NCBI GenBank assembly: GCA_039964455.1
Contig: JBDVXK010000003.1
Span: 53,684-117,683, forward strand
Reading direction: 5' to 3'
DNA: 64,000 nt
From: CALJFL01 sp039964455
Lineage (GTDB): Bacteria > Pseudomonadota > Gammaproteobacteria > Pseudomonadales > Halieaceae
Below are positions 8,007 through 17,380 of this stretch, piece after piece. Made by a program: the position numbers and the translations under genes. A model generated the notes under the pieces. The model worked only from the letters and a program-made list of their open reading frames with translations, had not been told where the DNA came from and did not search any database. Position 1 is the first letter of the stretch, and each line of letters opens with the position of its first letter.

Positions 8007-9377
8007 ATGCAGAAACTCGCCTTTCAGGACAGCGCCTTCCTGCGACTGGAGTCAGCGCAGCGCCCTTTTCATGTCGCCGGCCTGATGGTTTTCAAACTGC
8101 CGCCAGACGCTCCCCGTGGGTATCTTCGAAAACTTGCGCGCCACTGCGGCAGACTCAATGAATTATGGCCTATTTTCAATCGCAAGCTGAGTGAGCCCGA
8201 GCTATCCGGCAATACAGGCTGGGTTACCGACGAGGACTACGACCCTGCTCGCCATGTTAGCCACTATGCCCTGCCCCCACCCGGGCGCATGGAGGACCTG
8301 CTGCAATTAATCACAGCGGCACATGAGCGCCCTCTGGATCGCGGTCGCCCGTTATGGGAGATCCATATTATCGAGGGACTGTCCGGCGGGCGCTTTGCCA
8401 TCTACTGCAAAGTTCATCACGCGCTGGTAGACGGGGTAGGCGCACTGCGAATGATGGATGCCCTGTTTAGTACTGACCCCGATGCTAGCATCAACTTCCG
8501 CAAGGCAAAGCCATTGGCCAGTGAGCACCAGCGGAAACACAGCTTGCTGGATAACCTGGGAAAACTGCCGGATACGCTGGTACAGCAGTACAAGGCGGTG
8601 CCACAATTATCGCGCCTATTACGAACAATGGGGCTAGATGCTTTTCGCGGCAAGAGCGAATCCATGACCCTGCCGTTTACAGCGCCACGTTCGTTGTTTA
8701 ATGGAGAGGTAGATTCCCGTCGGCTGGCAGTCACCTGCGACTTACCCCTTAAGCGCGCGCGAAAACTTGCCCATGCGGCGGGAGGAACACTCAACGATGT
8801 CCTGCTGGCGGTTTGCGGCAGCGCCCTGCGTCGTTATCTGATTGATCAAAACGCCCTGCCACGTCGGTCGCTGATCGCCGGCGTACCAGTGTCCCTGAAG
8901 AGGGGTGGCGAGAGTGCGGGCAATCAGCTCAGCTTCATCCTGTGTCCTTTCTTCACCAATGAGCACGACCAGGTAAAACGACTCAACAAAGTGATTCGCT
9001 CGACACGACAAGCGAAAAAAGAATTGCTGTCCATGTCCGCAATGGCTTCGCAGGAGTTTGCCAACATGATGCTTCTGCCCACGATCATCCTGACACTTAG
9101 CGGCAACGCAACCCGCGTAAACCCGGCAATTAACGCCATTTTTTCAAACGTCCCTGGATCCCGTAAGACCCTTTATCTGGAGGGTGCTGAGCTGCAGTCG
9201 CTGTATCCGCTCTCAGTCGTGACAGACGGCATGGGAATAAACCTGACAGTCGTCAGTTATGTCAATAAACTGTGTTTTGCCATCACGGCCTGCCCTACCA
9301 TGCAACCGGGGGTAGAAGTGCTGGGCAAATACCTGAAAGAAGGCTTTCGCGAACTGGAAGGCGCTATTCTGGCCTGA
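8007..9377 (+). CDS. Wax ester synthase / diacylglycerol acyltransferase (WS/DGAT)
   Basis: A 456-residue bacterial WS/DGAT. The catalytic HHxxxDG motif is H137-H138-A-L-V-D142-G143, preceded by PLWEIHIIEGL. The second half contains a PLND-like TLNDVLLAV and GNQLSFI, as expected. It esterifies fatty alcohols (wax esters) or diacylglycerol (triacylglycerol) with acyl-CoA on the inner face of the cytoplasmic membrane. I chose the ATG at 8007 over a TTG two codons earlier. The fatty acyl-CoA reductase at 19548 could supply its alcohol substrate. A 119-base gap from alr suggests its own promoter; TTGATC and CACAAT 16 bases apart (around 7939-7966) are a weak candidate. Confidence 0.92.
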   Translation: MQKLAFQDSAFLRLESAQRPFHVAGLMVFKLPPDAPRGYLRKLARHCGRLNELWPIFNRKLSEPELSGNTGWVTDEDYDPARHVSHYALPPPGRMEDLLQLITAAHERPLDRGRPLWEIHIIEGLSGGRFAIYCKVHHALVDGVGALRMMDALFSTDPDASINFRKAKPLASEHQRKHSLLDNLGKLPDTLVQQYKAVPQLSRLLRTMGLDAFRGKSESMTLPFTAPRSLFNGEVDSRRLAVTCDLPLKRARKLAHAAGGTLNDVLLAVCGSALRRYLIDQNALPRRSLIAGVPVSLKRGGESAGNQLSFILCPFFTNEHDQVKRLNKVIRSTRQAKKELLSMSAMASQEFANMMLLPTIILTLSGNATRVNPAINAIFSNVPGSRKTLYLEGAELQSLYPLSVVTDGMGINLTVVSYVNKLCFAITACPTMQPGVEVLGKYLKEGFRELEGAILA

Positions 9378-9408
9378 ACCAATTTTAATCAAGGATAAAA
9401 AAACAAGC

Positions 9409-10776
9409 ATGTCATTAACGAAATACACTGCAATCGCCGCCACCCTCACCTGCTGTTTGATCAGCGGCCAAAGTATGGCGGCAGCAACGGAGGAGCAGGT
9501 TGCCAGTCTGGGTGGCCCGATTTATACGCCGGTGGGCGCCGAACGGGCCGGGAATGCGGCGGGCACCATCCCGGCCTGGCAGGACGGACTGACAGAAGTA
9601 CCGGCAGGTGATATTCGAACCGAGGGCCTGAAAGACCCCTTTGCCGGTGAGCAGGAGCTTTTCCGTATCTCCGCTGCCAACGTAGATCAATATGTCGAAC
9701 AGCTTAGCGATGGGCAAGTTGCACTGCTGAAAAAGTACCCCGACAGCTATTACTTGCCGGTGTACCCCTCTCACCGAATCGCCACCTACCCGGAAAAGGT
9801 ACTCACTAACGTCAAGGCCAGTGCCAGCACTATCGATATGGTGCCGGGAGGGAATGGCCTGTTAAACCTCAATGGCAGTACAGTGCCCTTCCCCTTCCCT
9901 ACCAGCGCCATGGAAGTGATATGGAATCACATCAATCGCTATCGCGGCGGCAGTGTGGAGCGTACCTACACGCAGATACCCGTTCAGACCAACGGCAGCT
10001 TTTCGCCGATTGTGTTCCGAGACCGACTGGTGTTTGCCAGCTGGCTACCAAAAGGCTCGGTTGATGACAACCGGCTGTTTCTCTACCTCCAGCAAATCAT
10101 GGAACCGGCCCGACTCGAAGGCGACATCCTGCTGGTCCACGAAAACATCGATCAAAAAGCTGAACCCAGAAATGCGTGGGTTTATAACGCGGGTCAGCGG
10201 CGTGTGCGCCGTGCACCCAACGTCGCCTATGATGGCCCCGGCCGAGCCTCGGAGTCTCTGCGCACATCGGATGACCTGGACGGCTATAACGGTGCACCGG
10301 ATCGCTACGATTGGAAGCTTCTTGGCAAGCGGGAAATGTACATTGGCACCAACGCCTATAAGCTGAATGACAAATCGCTGAAATACTCCGACATTCTCAT
10401 GCCCGGGCATATCAACCCCGCGTACACGCGATATGAATTACATCGTGTATGGGTTGTTGAGGCGACGCTGAAGGCTGACGCGCGCCACATCTACGCCCGC
10501 CGTGTTTTTTACGTTGACGAGGATACCTGGTCGATCTCTCTCAAGGACCAGTACGATGGCCGAGGCGAGCTATGGCGCGTAGGCCAGGGTCAGGGCGTTT
10601 ACCATTATGACGCCAAGGTGCCCTGGGGTACCGAGATACAGAACGACCTGATTTCCGGGCGTTACCTGGTGACTGGACTGGACAATGAAGTCAAAAAGCA
10701 CGGCTACATCTGGGACCTCAAAGCCAGCCCGCAAGACTTTACTCCGGCAGCGCTGCGACGATCGGGGCGTCGCTGA
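9409..10776 (+). CDS. DUF1329 family outer-membrane-associated protein
   Basis: A 455-residue exported protein. An N-terminal signal peptide ends near residue 23 (SGQSMAAAT). The mature part has family features: GGPIYTPVGAERAGN, FPFPTSAMEVIWNHINRYRGG, RAPNVAYDGPG and GKREMYIGTNAYKL. DUF1329 proteins resemble LolB-like lipid-handling folds and often lie beside lipid, steroid or hydrocarbon genes; their exact role is unproven. An AAGGAT ribosome-binding site precedes the ATG. The 31-base gap after the wax ester synthase suggests one transcript, linking it to storage-lipid or hydrophobic-substrate traffic. Confidence 0.88.
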   Translation: MSLTKYTAIAATLTCCLISGQSMAAATEEQVASLGGPIYTPVGAERAGNAAGTIPAWQDGLTEVPAGDIRTEGLKDPFAGEQELFRISAANVDQYVEQLSDGQVALLKKYPDSYYLPVYPSHRIATYPEKVLTNVKASASTIDMVPGGNGLLNLNGSTVPFPFPTSAMEVIWNHINRYRGGSVERTYTQIPVQTNGSFSPIVFRDRLVFASWLPKGSVDDNRLFLYLQQIMEPARLEGDILLVHENIDQKAEPRNAWVYNAGQRRVRRAPNVAYDGPGRASESLRTSDDLDGYNGAPDRYDWKLLGKREMYIGTNAYKLNDKSLKYSDILMPGHINPAYTRYELHRVWVVEATLKADARHIYARRVFYVDEDTWSISLKDQYDGRGELWRVGQGQGVYHYDAKVPWGTEIQNDLISGRYLVTGLDNEVKKHGYIWDLKASPQDFTPAALRRSGRR

Positions 10777-10848
10777 ACCGTGGACAGGATTGGACTTTCA
10801 ACGCTGCTGCAACATCGTAGACACCGCAGCAGCCCCTAGGCTCATCGC

Positions 10849-12912
10849 ATGGCACGCGCTGTTCGCATACTGAAGATCGTGCTGCTGGTTTTAGCAGTAC
10901 TGCTTCTTGTGTTCGTGCTTGCCGGACTCTGGTTGCGCTTCGAATTCGAGCGGGTAAAAGGTGACGAATCACTTTACGACGCTTTAATGGATGTACCAGT
11001 AAAAAGTCTACTGGCAAAGCCACACTCAGCGCGAGGCTGCGACCAACAGTATCCAAACAATAATGCCTGGTTCGGTGCACTACACGTGCATACTGCGGCC
11101 TCGTACGACGCTACGGCCTTTGGTGTTGCCACCACCGCTGACTCAGCTTACCGCTTCGGCCGCGGTGAGCCGCTAAACCTTAGACTACGGGGTGATCCGG
11201 TCGGACTGGAGACACCCACCCTGCAGATCAGTTCTGCGCTGGATTTCATGGCGGTTACCGACCATGCCGAAGGTCTGGGCGAAAATCGCATCTGCCTGGC
11301 GCCGGGTACAGAGTCTTACGACGCGTTAGTTTGCCGGGTATTTCGTGCCGACCTGCAACTACCTGTTTCCAAGCAACTACAACCCCTGCTGCGCATAGCG
11401 TCCCTGGCCATTTTCGGCCTGGATCGTTCGCGTCGACTCTGTGGAGCCACCGGAGAGTTGTGCCGCGAACAAGCTATTCTGGCCTGGCAAGACAACCAGC
11501 GCAGCACGGAAGCCTTCCACGATAGCAGCGGTGACTGCAGCTTTACTACCCTACACGGTTACGAATATACCCTGGCCGAACAGTCCAGCAACCTTCACCG
11601 CAACGTGATTTTCAGTAGTGCCGTGGTCCCACAAGCGATAGCCAGCGCGAAGGAAGCCACAACACCGGAAGCGCTGTGGCGTTGGCTGCATGACAGCTGC
11701 ATCGAAGGGAATTCCGCTTGTAATGCGCTGGCCATCCCTCACAACAGCAACTGGAGTAGCGGGCGCATGTGGCAGCCTTACAGCAATAGCGCCGGCGACA
11801 TTAAACAGCAGCAGGATTGGGCCCAGTTAAGGGCACAGGTAGAGCCACTGGCTGAGGTATTACAGGTTAAAGGTGACTCAGAGTGTAGGAACGGTATTGC
11901 CAGCGTGTTTGGTGAAGCCGATGAATTTTGTGATTTCGAAAAACTCCGTTCACCCACAGAAGAAATAATCGATTGCGGAGAGTCCGTGGGCAGCGGCGGC
12001 ATGATGTTGCAGGGCTGTACCTCTCGCTATAACTTTGTCCGGTACGCCCTTACCGCGGGAGTAGCTGAGCGAGAAAAGCTGGGGGTAAATCCCTTCGAAA
12101 TGGGTATTGTGGCTGCGACCGATACGCATATCGCCGCGCCAGCTGCTGGCCTTGAGCGAGGCTTCCAGGGCGCGCACGGTATTGACCGCAGTCGCTCACA
12201 TCGCCTGGGCGGGCAGGTGGAAGTACCCGGCGGAATCGGTGCCGGATCTCCGGTACGCTATAACCCCGGTGGCGTAGCCGGTGTCTATGCCCCTGAGAAC
12301 AGCCGTGCTGCCCTGTTTGCTGCCATGCAACGTCGGGAGACCTTTGGCACCAGCGGGCCGCGCATTAAACCTCGTTTTTTTGCGGGCTGGCAGCTTCCTG
12401 AACAACTGTGCCAGCAACCCGATATGCTGGAAACTGCCTACCGTGAGGCGGTTCCAATGGGCGCTGTCCTGCCTGCACCTCCGGCGCCGGCGGAAGAAAG
12501 CCCGATGTTTATGGTCAGTGCCCGCGGCGACATGCGAGAAGGTGGCAATCTGTTACAACGTATCCAGATCATCAAGGGCTGGACAGACACCCAGGGCCGC
12601 ACGCAACAACGGGTTTACGACGTCGCCGGCGATCCCAGTAATGGGGCCAGCGTTGATCCTGGAACTTGCGCGGTTTCGGGACACGGATTCAAACAACTGT
12701 GTAGCCAGTGGCGGGATCCGGAATTTGACCCGTCCGTCGGTGCTGTCTACTACGCGCGGGTGCTTGAAAATCCCAGCTGTCGCTGGAGCCATTTCGATTG
12801 TCTGGCACTGGATGAGAACGAAAGACCCGCCAGCTGCAGCAGTGGTGAGGTGCCGTGGCAAATCCAGGAACGGGCGTGGACGTCTCCGATCTGGTATTAC
12901 CCTTCGAATTAA
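10849..12912 (+). CDS. DUF3604 (PHP-like metal hydrolase) membrane-anchored protein
   Basis: A 687-residue DUF3604 protein. Residues 7-29 form a single N-terminal membrane segment (ILKIVLLVLAVLLLVFVLAG), so the bulk likely faces the periplasm. Metal-site-like motifs are visible: WFGALHVHTAAS, LDFMAVTDHAEGLG, LHGYEYT, IPHNSNWSSGRMW, GIVAATDTHIAAPA and TFGTSGPRIKPRF. These resemble the PHP phosphoesterase pattern. It is rich in cysteine in its second half, consistent with disulfide formation outside the cytosol. The substrate is unknown. Such genes are common in Halieaceae-like marine bacteria. It follows the DUF1329 gene by 72 bases. Confidence 0.85.
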   Translation: MARAVRILKIVLLVLAVLLLVFVLAGLWLRFEFERVKGDESLYDALMDVPVKSLLAKPHSARGCDQQYPNNNAWFGALHVHTAASYDATAFGVATTADSAYRFGRGEPLNLRLRGDPVGLETPTLQISSALDFMAVTDHAEGLGENRICLAPGTESYDALVCRVFRADLQLPVSKQLQPLLRIASLAIFGLDRSRRLCGATGELCREQAILAWQDNQRSTEAFHDSSGDCSFTTLHGYEYTLAEQSSNLHRNVIFSSAVVPQAIASAKEATTPEALWRWLHDSCIEGNSACNALAIPHNSNWSSGRMWQPYSNSAGDIKQQQDWAQLRAQVEPLAEVLQVKGDSECRNGIASVFGEADEFCDFEKLRSPTEEIIDCGESVGSGGMMLQGCTSRYNFVRYALTAGVAEREKLGVNPFEMGIVAATDTHIAAPAAGLERGFQGAHGIDRSRSHRLGGQVEVPGGIGAGSPVRYNPGGVAGVYAPENSRAALFAAMQRRETFGTSGPRIKPRFFAGWQLPEQLCQQPDMLETAYREAVPMGAVLPAPPAPAEESPMFMVSARGDMREGGNLLQRIQIIKGWTDTQGRTQQRVYDVAGDPSNGASVDPGTCAVSGHGFKQLCSQWRDPEFDPSVGAVYYARVLENPSCRWSHFDCLALDENERPASCSSGEVPWQIQERAWTSPIWYYPSN

Positions 12913-12943
12913 CCCTTTGCCGAAAGAACGCGAGCCGGTAAAG

Positions 12944-13717
12944 CTAGAATCCAAAGCCCTCCCACAGCAACTTTAGGCCCACCATCACCAATACCACGCT
13001 GATGATGCCGTAGTAGGTTGCCGGCTCGGAACGCTTTACCAGCAGGTGGCCTACCCAAACCCCGACTGGGGCCAGCGGCACCAGGATCAGCGAGTACAGC
13101 AGGTTCTCGCTACTGAATTGACCCAGGGCATAGTAAGGCGCAACTTTAACGACGTTGACTACGGCAAAGAAAATACCTGAGGTTCCGGCAAAAAGCAGCG
13201 GCGCAAGACGCTTGGGCATCAGGTACATCTGGAACGGTGGACCACCCGCATGGATACTGAAACTGGTAAAACCTGCCAAGGCGCCAAAAAAGCCCGCGCT
13301 TATGCGGTTATGACTGTGGCTGGAATGGGACATCCAACCAAACAAACTCTGCACCCCGAAGACCAATGCCAGCAGACCAATTAGTATTCGCATGTAATCG
13401 TCGTTCATCTGATCGGCCACGAGGTAGCCGATCAGTATTCCCAACAGGGCCCCCGGTAGCATTAGCACCAGGGCATGGCGATCGTAGCGACCCCAGTAGG
13501 TTTTTACGACGACAGCATCCATTACCAGCAAAATAGGTAACAGGATTGCCGCCGCCTGAGTTGGTGACATCAGCAGGGCCATCAGGGGCACGGCCAATAC
13601 TGATACCGAGCCCCCGAAACCCCCTTTGGCTACTCCGTAGAGTAGAACTGCCGGAATACAGACCAGATAAAAAAGAGGGTCTGCCAGCAAGCCTCTAGTC
13701 CACCAAACCGAATTCAT
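12944..13717 (-). CDS. TauE/SafE family permease
   Basis: A 257-residue integral membrane protein with about eight hydrophobic segments. It has the family's GVAKGGFGGSVSVLAVPLMA near the N terminus and the second repeat with SAGFFGALAGFTSFSIHAGG in the middle. TauE/SafE proteins are thought to export sulfonates, sulfite or related anions across the inner membrane; the substrate here is unknown. The frame extends to 13744, but I favour the ATG at 13717, which gives the usual short leader and reduces overlap with purC to 23 bases. It is convergent with the DUF3604 gene. Confidence 0.85.
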   Translation of the reverse strand: MNSVWWTRGLLADPLFYLVCIPAVLLYGVAKGGFGGSVSVLAVPLMALLMSPTQAAAILLPILLVMDAVVVKTYWGRYDRHALVLMLPGALLGILIGYLVADQMNDDYMRILIGLLALVFGVQSLFGWMSHSSHSHNRISAGFFGALAGFTSFSIHAGGPPFQMYLMPKRLAPLLFAGTSGIFFAVVNVVKVAPYYALGQFSSENLLYSLILVPLAPVGVWVGHLLVKRSEPATYYGIISVVLVMVGLKLLWEGFGF

Positions 13718-14801
13718 CGCCCAGAACGGCAATGATTTCGGCACGGGGGTTATCTGACAGGGGCACCGGCTGGCCTGTGATTTTCTCAGCGATACCGGTG
13801 TAGGTTTCCGATACAGCCATCAGAACATCTGCCGGCAAAGCATTCTCCGATGCCAGCGCCTGACGCTCGGGCATGCGATCCTTGTTGAGCAGAATATCAG
13901 GGTCGGGGAAGTGATTGAGCAATAGCTGACGAAAGCCCTCCTTGGAGTTCTCGATCACATTGCCATCGCGATAGGCGGCACCATCCCAGATGCGCGAAGA
14001 GTCCGGCGTGCCGACTTCGTCCATGTAAATGAGCTTTTCATTACCCAGCTTGTCCGTCACATAACCAAACTCAAACTTGGTATCGACAAATACCTGGTCA
14101 AGGGCAGCCAGATCGTCGCTGATAACATCAAAGCCTTCACGCAGCAGCTTCTCGTAGTAATCAACATCGTCCAGGTTGGCAAAGTTGAAGGCCTGGTAGT
14201 TATTTTCAATATCGCCACGCGTGATATTAACGTCGTCAGCCGCTGGCACCCCGGGAATGCCCTCCAGAATACCCTTGGTAGACGGCGTGATAAGTAGCTC
14301 GGGCAGACGCTGATCCTTCTCCAAACCATCGGGAATGGCGATACCACAGAATTCCCGTTCGCCACGCGCGTAGGAGCGCCACATGGAACCCGTAATATAC
14401 TGCCGGGCAATGGCCTCGATCATCACCGGTTGCGCCTTTTGCACAATCCAGACCAGCGGATGAGGGATTTCCAGAATATGACTGTCTGCCAGGCCCTGTT
14501 CGCGAAAGCGACGAAACCAGTGGTTTGATATTGCATTGAGCGCCGCGCCCTTACCAGGCACCCCATTCATGCCACCTTCGCCGTGCCAGATGCAATCAAA
14601 GGCTGAGATGCGGTCAGAAATCACCATGATTGCCAGTGGCGCATCCGCCGCGACATCATAGCCGCGTTCTGCGATCAGACGACTACTATCAGCTTCGGTT
14701 AACCAGTAAACCGAACGTACTTTACCGCTGTGCACTGGCTGCCCGGTGCGAATCGGCAAATCATCATTTACCGCCAATACTTTGTCAGCAAGACTCATCA
14801 T
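13695..14801 (-). CDS. purC: Phosphoribosylaminoimidazole-succinocarboxamide synthase
   Basis: SAICAR synthase, step eight of purine synthesis: it joins CAIR and aspartate with ATP. The long form (368 residues) seen in many marine gammaproteobacteria is present, compared with about 237 residues in E. coli. Motifs: SGKVRSVYWL at the N terminus, VISDRISAFDCIW, VYVDTKFEFGY-like VFVDTKFEFGYV, and DEVGTPDSSRIWD. An AGGAC ribosome-binding site precedes two adjacent ATGs (14801 and 14798); either may be used. It overlaps the downstream TauE-type gene by 23 bases. Confidence 0.95.
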   Translation of the reverse strand: MMSLADKVLAVNDDLPIRTGQPVHSGKVRSVYWLTEADSSRLIAERGYDVAADAPLAIMVISDRISAFDCIWHGEGGMNGVPGKGAALNAISNHWFRRFREQGLADSHILEIPHPLVWIVQKAQPVMIEAIARQYITGSMWRSYARGEREFCGIAIPDGLEKDQRLPELLITPSTKGILEGIPGVPAADDVNITRGDIENNYQAFNFANLDDVDYYEKLLREGFDVISDDLAALDQVFVDTKFEFGYVTDKLGNEKLIYMDEVGTPDSSRIWDGAAYRDGNVIENSKEGFRQLLLNHFPDPDILLNKDRMPERQALASENALPADVLMAVSETYTGIAEKITGQPVPLSDNPRAEIIAVLGDEFGLVD

Positions 14802-15001
14802 TCATGTCCTGTAGAAATCTGTTAAGGGTTCATTCATCGCGCACGACAGCACTGCCACGCAGGCTCAATTACGCCGTTCAGCGAGCGATTCTAGCAGAGC
14901 CGGAAAGTAGTTACATCGCTTAGCAGGCAGTACTTTTTCAGGCGCGCAAAATGCACTAGACTACGCGCCCTTCCCGACCACTACATCGCGGACTATCTGC
15001 C

Positions 15002-16000
15002 ATGAGAAACCTTATACCCGGCGCCCTGCTGACGCTGGCATTCCCTACCCAATTACAGGCAGCGTCGCTCGCCGACTGCGCGCTTATCACTGACAACAAC
15101 CAGCGCCTCGCCTGCTATGACGCCCTGGCCAATGAGGTGACACCAGCGCCTGCTGCAACTACGCTGAGCGAGTCGGCTGTAGCACCGGAAGCTAGCGCAG
15201 AAGAGCCGGAACTTCTGTACTCCAGGCGCCTGGAGCTGGAAGAGTCAACTGTGAACAACCCCTGGGTCATCACACCTCACAAGCGCAACTACCTGTTACC
15301 GGTGACCTACAACAGCAGCATTAATGAGGACGCCTGGACCGATATCTTCCCGGATGCCGAGATGGACGATGTGGAGGCCAAATTCCAGATCAGCCTGAAG
15401 GCATTGCTGTGGGACGATATTCTAGGTGAAGGCACTAACCTCTGGGCAGCCTATACCCAGGAGAACTGGTGGCAAGTGTATAACTCTGACGAGTCGGCCC
15501 CCTTTCGTGAAACCAATTACCAGCCCGAGGTGATGCTCACCGTCGAGAACGATTTCGAGTTCTGGGGTTTTCGTAATACGATGCTGGGTGTAGGCCTGAA
15601 TCACCAGTCGAATGGCCGGGGCGAACTACTGTCGCGCAGCTGGAACCGGATTGTTGGCACCGCGCTACTGGAGCGGGATCGCATGAGTCTAACAGCGCGG
15701 GCATGGTATCGACTCCCCGAGGATGATGACGATGACGACAACCCAAATATGTACAATTACTACGGCTACGGTGATTTAACCGGCGCCTGGAAATGGCGCG
15801 CGCAAGAATTCTCGGTAACACTGCGCAATAATCTGCGCAGCGAGAACAAGGGCAGCGTTCAGCTGGACTGGACCTTCCCGATTAGCGAACGCTTCAAGGG
15901 ATATGTGCAGTATTTCAACGGCTATGGCGAGAGCCTGATCGACTACGACAACAGCACCAACCGAATCGGTATTGGTGTTTCAATGACTGATCTGCTGTAG
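15002..16000 (+). CDS. pldA: Outer-membrane phospholipase A
   Basis: OMPLA, a beta-barrel lipase of the outer membrane that hydrolyses phospholipids in the outer leaflet. A signal peptide (about residues 1-20) is followed by a short cysteine-bearing segment SLADCALITDNNQRLACYD. The barrel contains WAAYTQENWWQVYN, PFRETNYQPE and the catalytic stretch GLNHQSNGRG...SRSWNR. H201, S203 and N215 match the His-Ser-Asn triad spacing of the E. coli enzyme (Ser to Asn 12 residues). Length 332 is slightly longer than E. coli because of the N-terminal linker. It ends 10 bases before the truncated hemoglobin gene. Confidence 0.94.
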   Translation: MRNLIPGALLTLAFPTQLQAASLADCALITDNNQRLACYDALANEVTPAPAATTLSESAVAPEASAEEPELLYSRRLELEESTVNNPWVITPHKRNYLLPVTYNSSINEDAWTDIFPDAEMDDVEAKFQISLKALLWDDILGEGTNLWAAYTQENWWQVYNSDESAPFRETNYQPEVMLTVENDFEFWGFRNTMLGVGLNHQSNGRGELLSRSWNRIVGTALLERDRMSLTARAWYRLPEDDDDDDNPNMYNYYGYGDLTGAWKWRAQEFSVTLRNNLRSENKGSVQLDWTFPISERFKGYVQYFNGYGESLIDYDNSTNRIGIGVSMTDLL

Positions 16001-16010
16001 AATTGCCCCT

Positions 16011-16439
16011 ATGGATACTTATCAAACTCCCTACCAGATTCTGGGCGATCAGGGCATCAGAGATCTGACCAGCGCCTTCTATGACGTTATGGACACGCTG
16101 CCGGAAGCGGCAGAGGTTCGCGCGATGCACGCGCAGGATTTAGGCCCCATGAAAGAAAAACTGGCCGATTACCTGACCGGGTGGATGGGCGGACCGCCCC
16201 TTTACGCCGATAAACATGGCACTGTATGCATGACCGAACCTCACGAGCCCTATCATATTGGCCCGAGGGAGAGAGATCAGTGGCTGCTATGCATGGACAA
16301 GGCGCTGGAGCAGACTGGCGCCAGCGACGAGTTGATCGAGATGCTGAAAGAACCCATGTACCGGGTTGCCGATGCAGTCAGGAACAGGGATGGTGTGTCC
16401 GCTGCCGAGACAGATCCCAACGTGATTGCCGCAGGCTGA
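16011..16439 (+). CDS. Group II truncated hemoglobin
   Basis: A 142-residue globin of the TrHbO/GlbO group. It starts with YQILGDQGIRDLTSAFYDVMD, where the tyrosine pair is typical of the B helix. The proximal heme ligand is expected in EPHEPYHIGPRERDQWLLCM, including the conserved tryptophan of helix G that marks group II. It binds heme and handles O2 or reactive nitrogen/oxygen species in the cytosol. It begins 10 bases after pldA and is followed by a strong terminator, so pldA and this gene probably form one transcript. Confidence 0.88.
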   Translation: MDTYQTPYQILGDQGIRDLTSAFYDVMDTLPEAAEVRAMHAQDLGPMKEKLADYLTGWMGGPPLYADKHGTVCMTEPHEPYHIGPRERDQWLLCMDKALEQTGASDELIEMLKEPMYRVADAVRNRDGVSAAETDPNVIAAG

Positions 16440-16465
16440 CAACCTCCTGCAGGCGAACAAAAAAA

Positions 16466-16481
16466 GGGGCCTTGAGGCCCC
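16466..16481. terminator. Bidirectional rho-independent terminator
   Basis: GGGGCC (16466-16471), loop TTGA, GGCCCC (16476-16481), flanked by five A on the left and five T on the right. It can end the hemoglobin transcript on the plus strand and the DUF3313 transcript on the minus strand, which converge here. Confidence 0.88.
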
Positions 16482-16506
16482 TTTTTCGTGGAATGACGAG
16501 TAGCGC

Positions 16507-17205
16507 CTATTGCCGTTCTTTTAACAATAACGGCTGTGCCAGTGGATCATTGCTGCGACCCTGCAGGTTGAGCAGGCCGCGACGCATGCTGTTACCCCAG
16601 CTGCGGAAAATCAGGTCTATTGCCTGGTCCTCGTTGTCGACCTGGTCAAAGGCCCAGATATCATCTGTAGACTTGGTATCTACCGAACGCACCATCACGT
16701 TACCTGTGGCCGTATTGACCAGGGCCATACTCACTGTTACTGCACCGCCTCGGCGGGCACCGGCAGCCACCTCTGCGCGAGTCGCATTGGGGTGTATAGC
16801 CACGACAGTCGTCTTGATCTCCATCTCTGACTCTTCGCGGGTCTCAACCACATTAAATGCAGACTCGTAGCCAAGGGCGATCGTAAACTCCTCGCGCAAG
16901 GCGTTCTGAAGAATGCCATCTTCGATATCACTGATTTCCCAGTTGTCGCCACCGGATGCACCCTCGGGTTGTATCACTTGCAGCTTGGAAAGATTTGCCG
17001 GTGCAATATAGATCTTGCGAAACGAGGCCCCACCCTCGGCAGAATTAGGGTTGAGGTAAAGCTCGTCTGCGCGAGAGTTACGCGCCTCGTAGAAGCCTAG
17101 ATCATCACGCTCTGGCGCCACCGACTTGCCGGCAACAGGGTTCTCGGCGCAACCGCCTAATACAAACGCTGACGCCAGCAACACAGGCAAAAGTTTCTGA
17201 TACAT
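16507..17205 (-). CDS. DUF3313 lipoprotein
   Basis: A 232-residue lipoprotein with signal MYQKLLPVLLASAFVLGGCAE, lipobox LGGC, and Cys near residue 19. The rest fits DUF3313: ERDDLGFYEAR, YIAPANLSKLQVIQPEG, and a central ALREEFTIALG, VVETREES, with a GNVMVRSVDTKS stretch. The family has no known activity and is often linked to surface or efflux lipoproteins. The frame is open to 17319, but the ATG at 17205 has a GAGGAT ribosome-binding site and begins a clean signal peptide. Confidence 0.8.
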   Translation of the reverse strand: MYQKLLPVLLASAFVLGGCAENPVAGKSVAPERDDLGFYEARNSRADELYLNPNSAEGGASFRKIYIAPANLSKLQVIQPEGASGGDNWEISDIEDGILQNALREEFTIALGYESAFNVVETREESEMEIKTTVVAIHPNATRAEVAAGARRGGAVTVSMALVNTATGNVMVRSVDTKSTDDIWAFDQVDNEDQAIDLIFRSWGNSMRRGLLNLQGRSNDPLAQPLLLKERQ

Positions 17206-17322
17206 TCCCAAAATCCTCACGCTATTAAAGACTGACGAAACACCCATCCGGATGTCGCCAATTTCAAAGGCCGAAGTATACCTCAGAAAAGGCCGTTGAC
17301 CACCAGAGCGTGCAATCACAGT

Positions 17323-17351
17323 TTGGGCACTTCTGCTTATTCCGCTACAAT
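17323..17351 (+). promoter_or_regulatory. Sigma70 promoter for the TonB receptor at 17381
   Basis: TTGGGC (17323-17328), 17-base spacer, TACAAT (17346-17351). The transcript would begin about 23 bases before the ATG at 17381. No obvious Fur box or riboswitch is seen. Confidence 0.5.
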
Positions 17352-17380
17352 CCTGTGCACCTTCAAAAAGCGGAAATTAA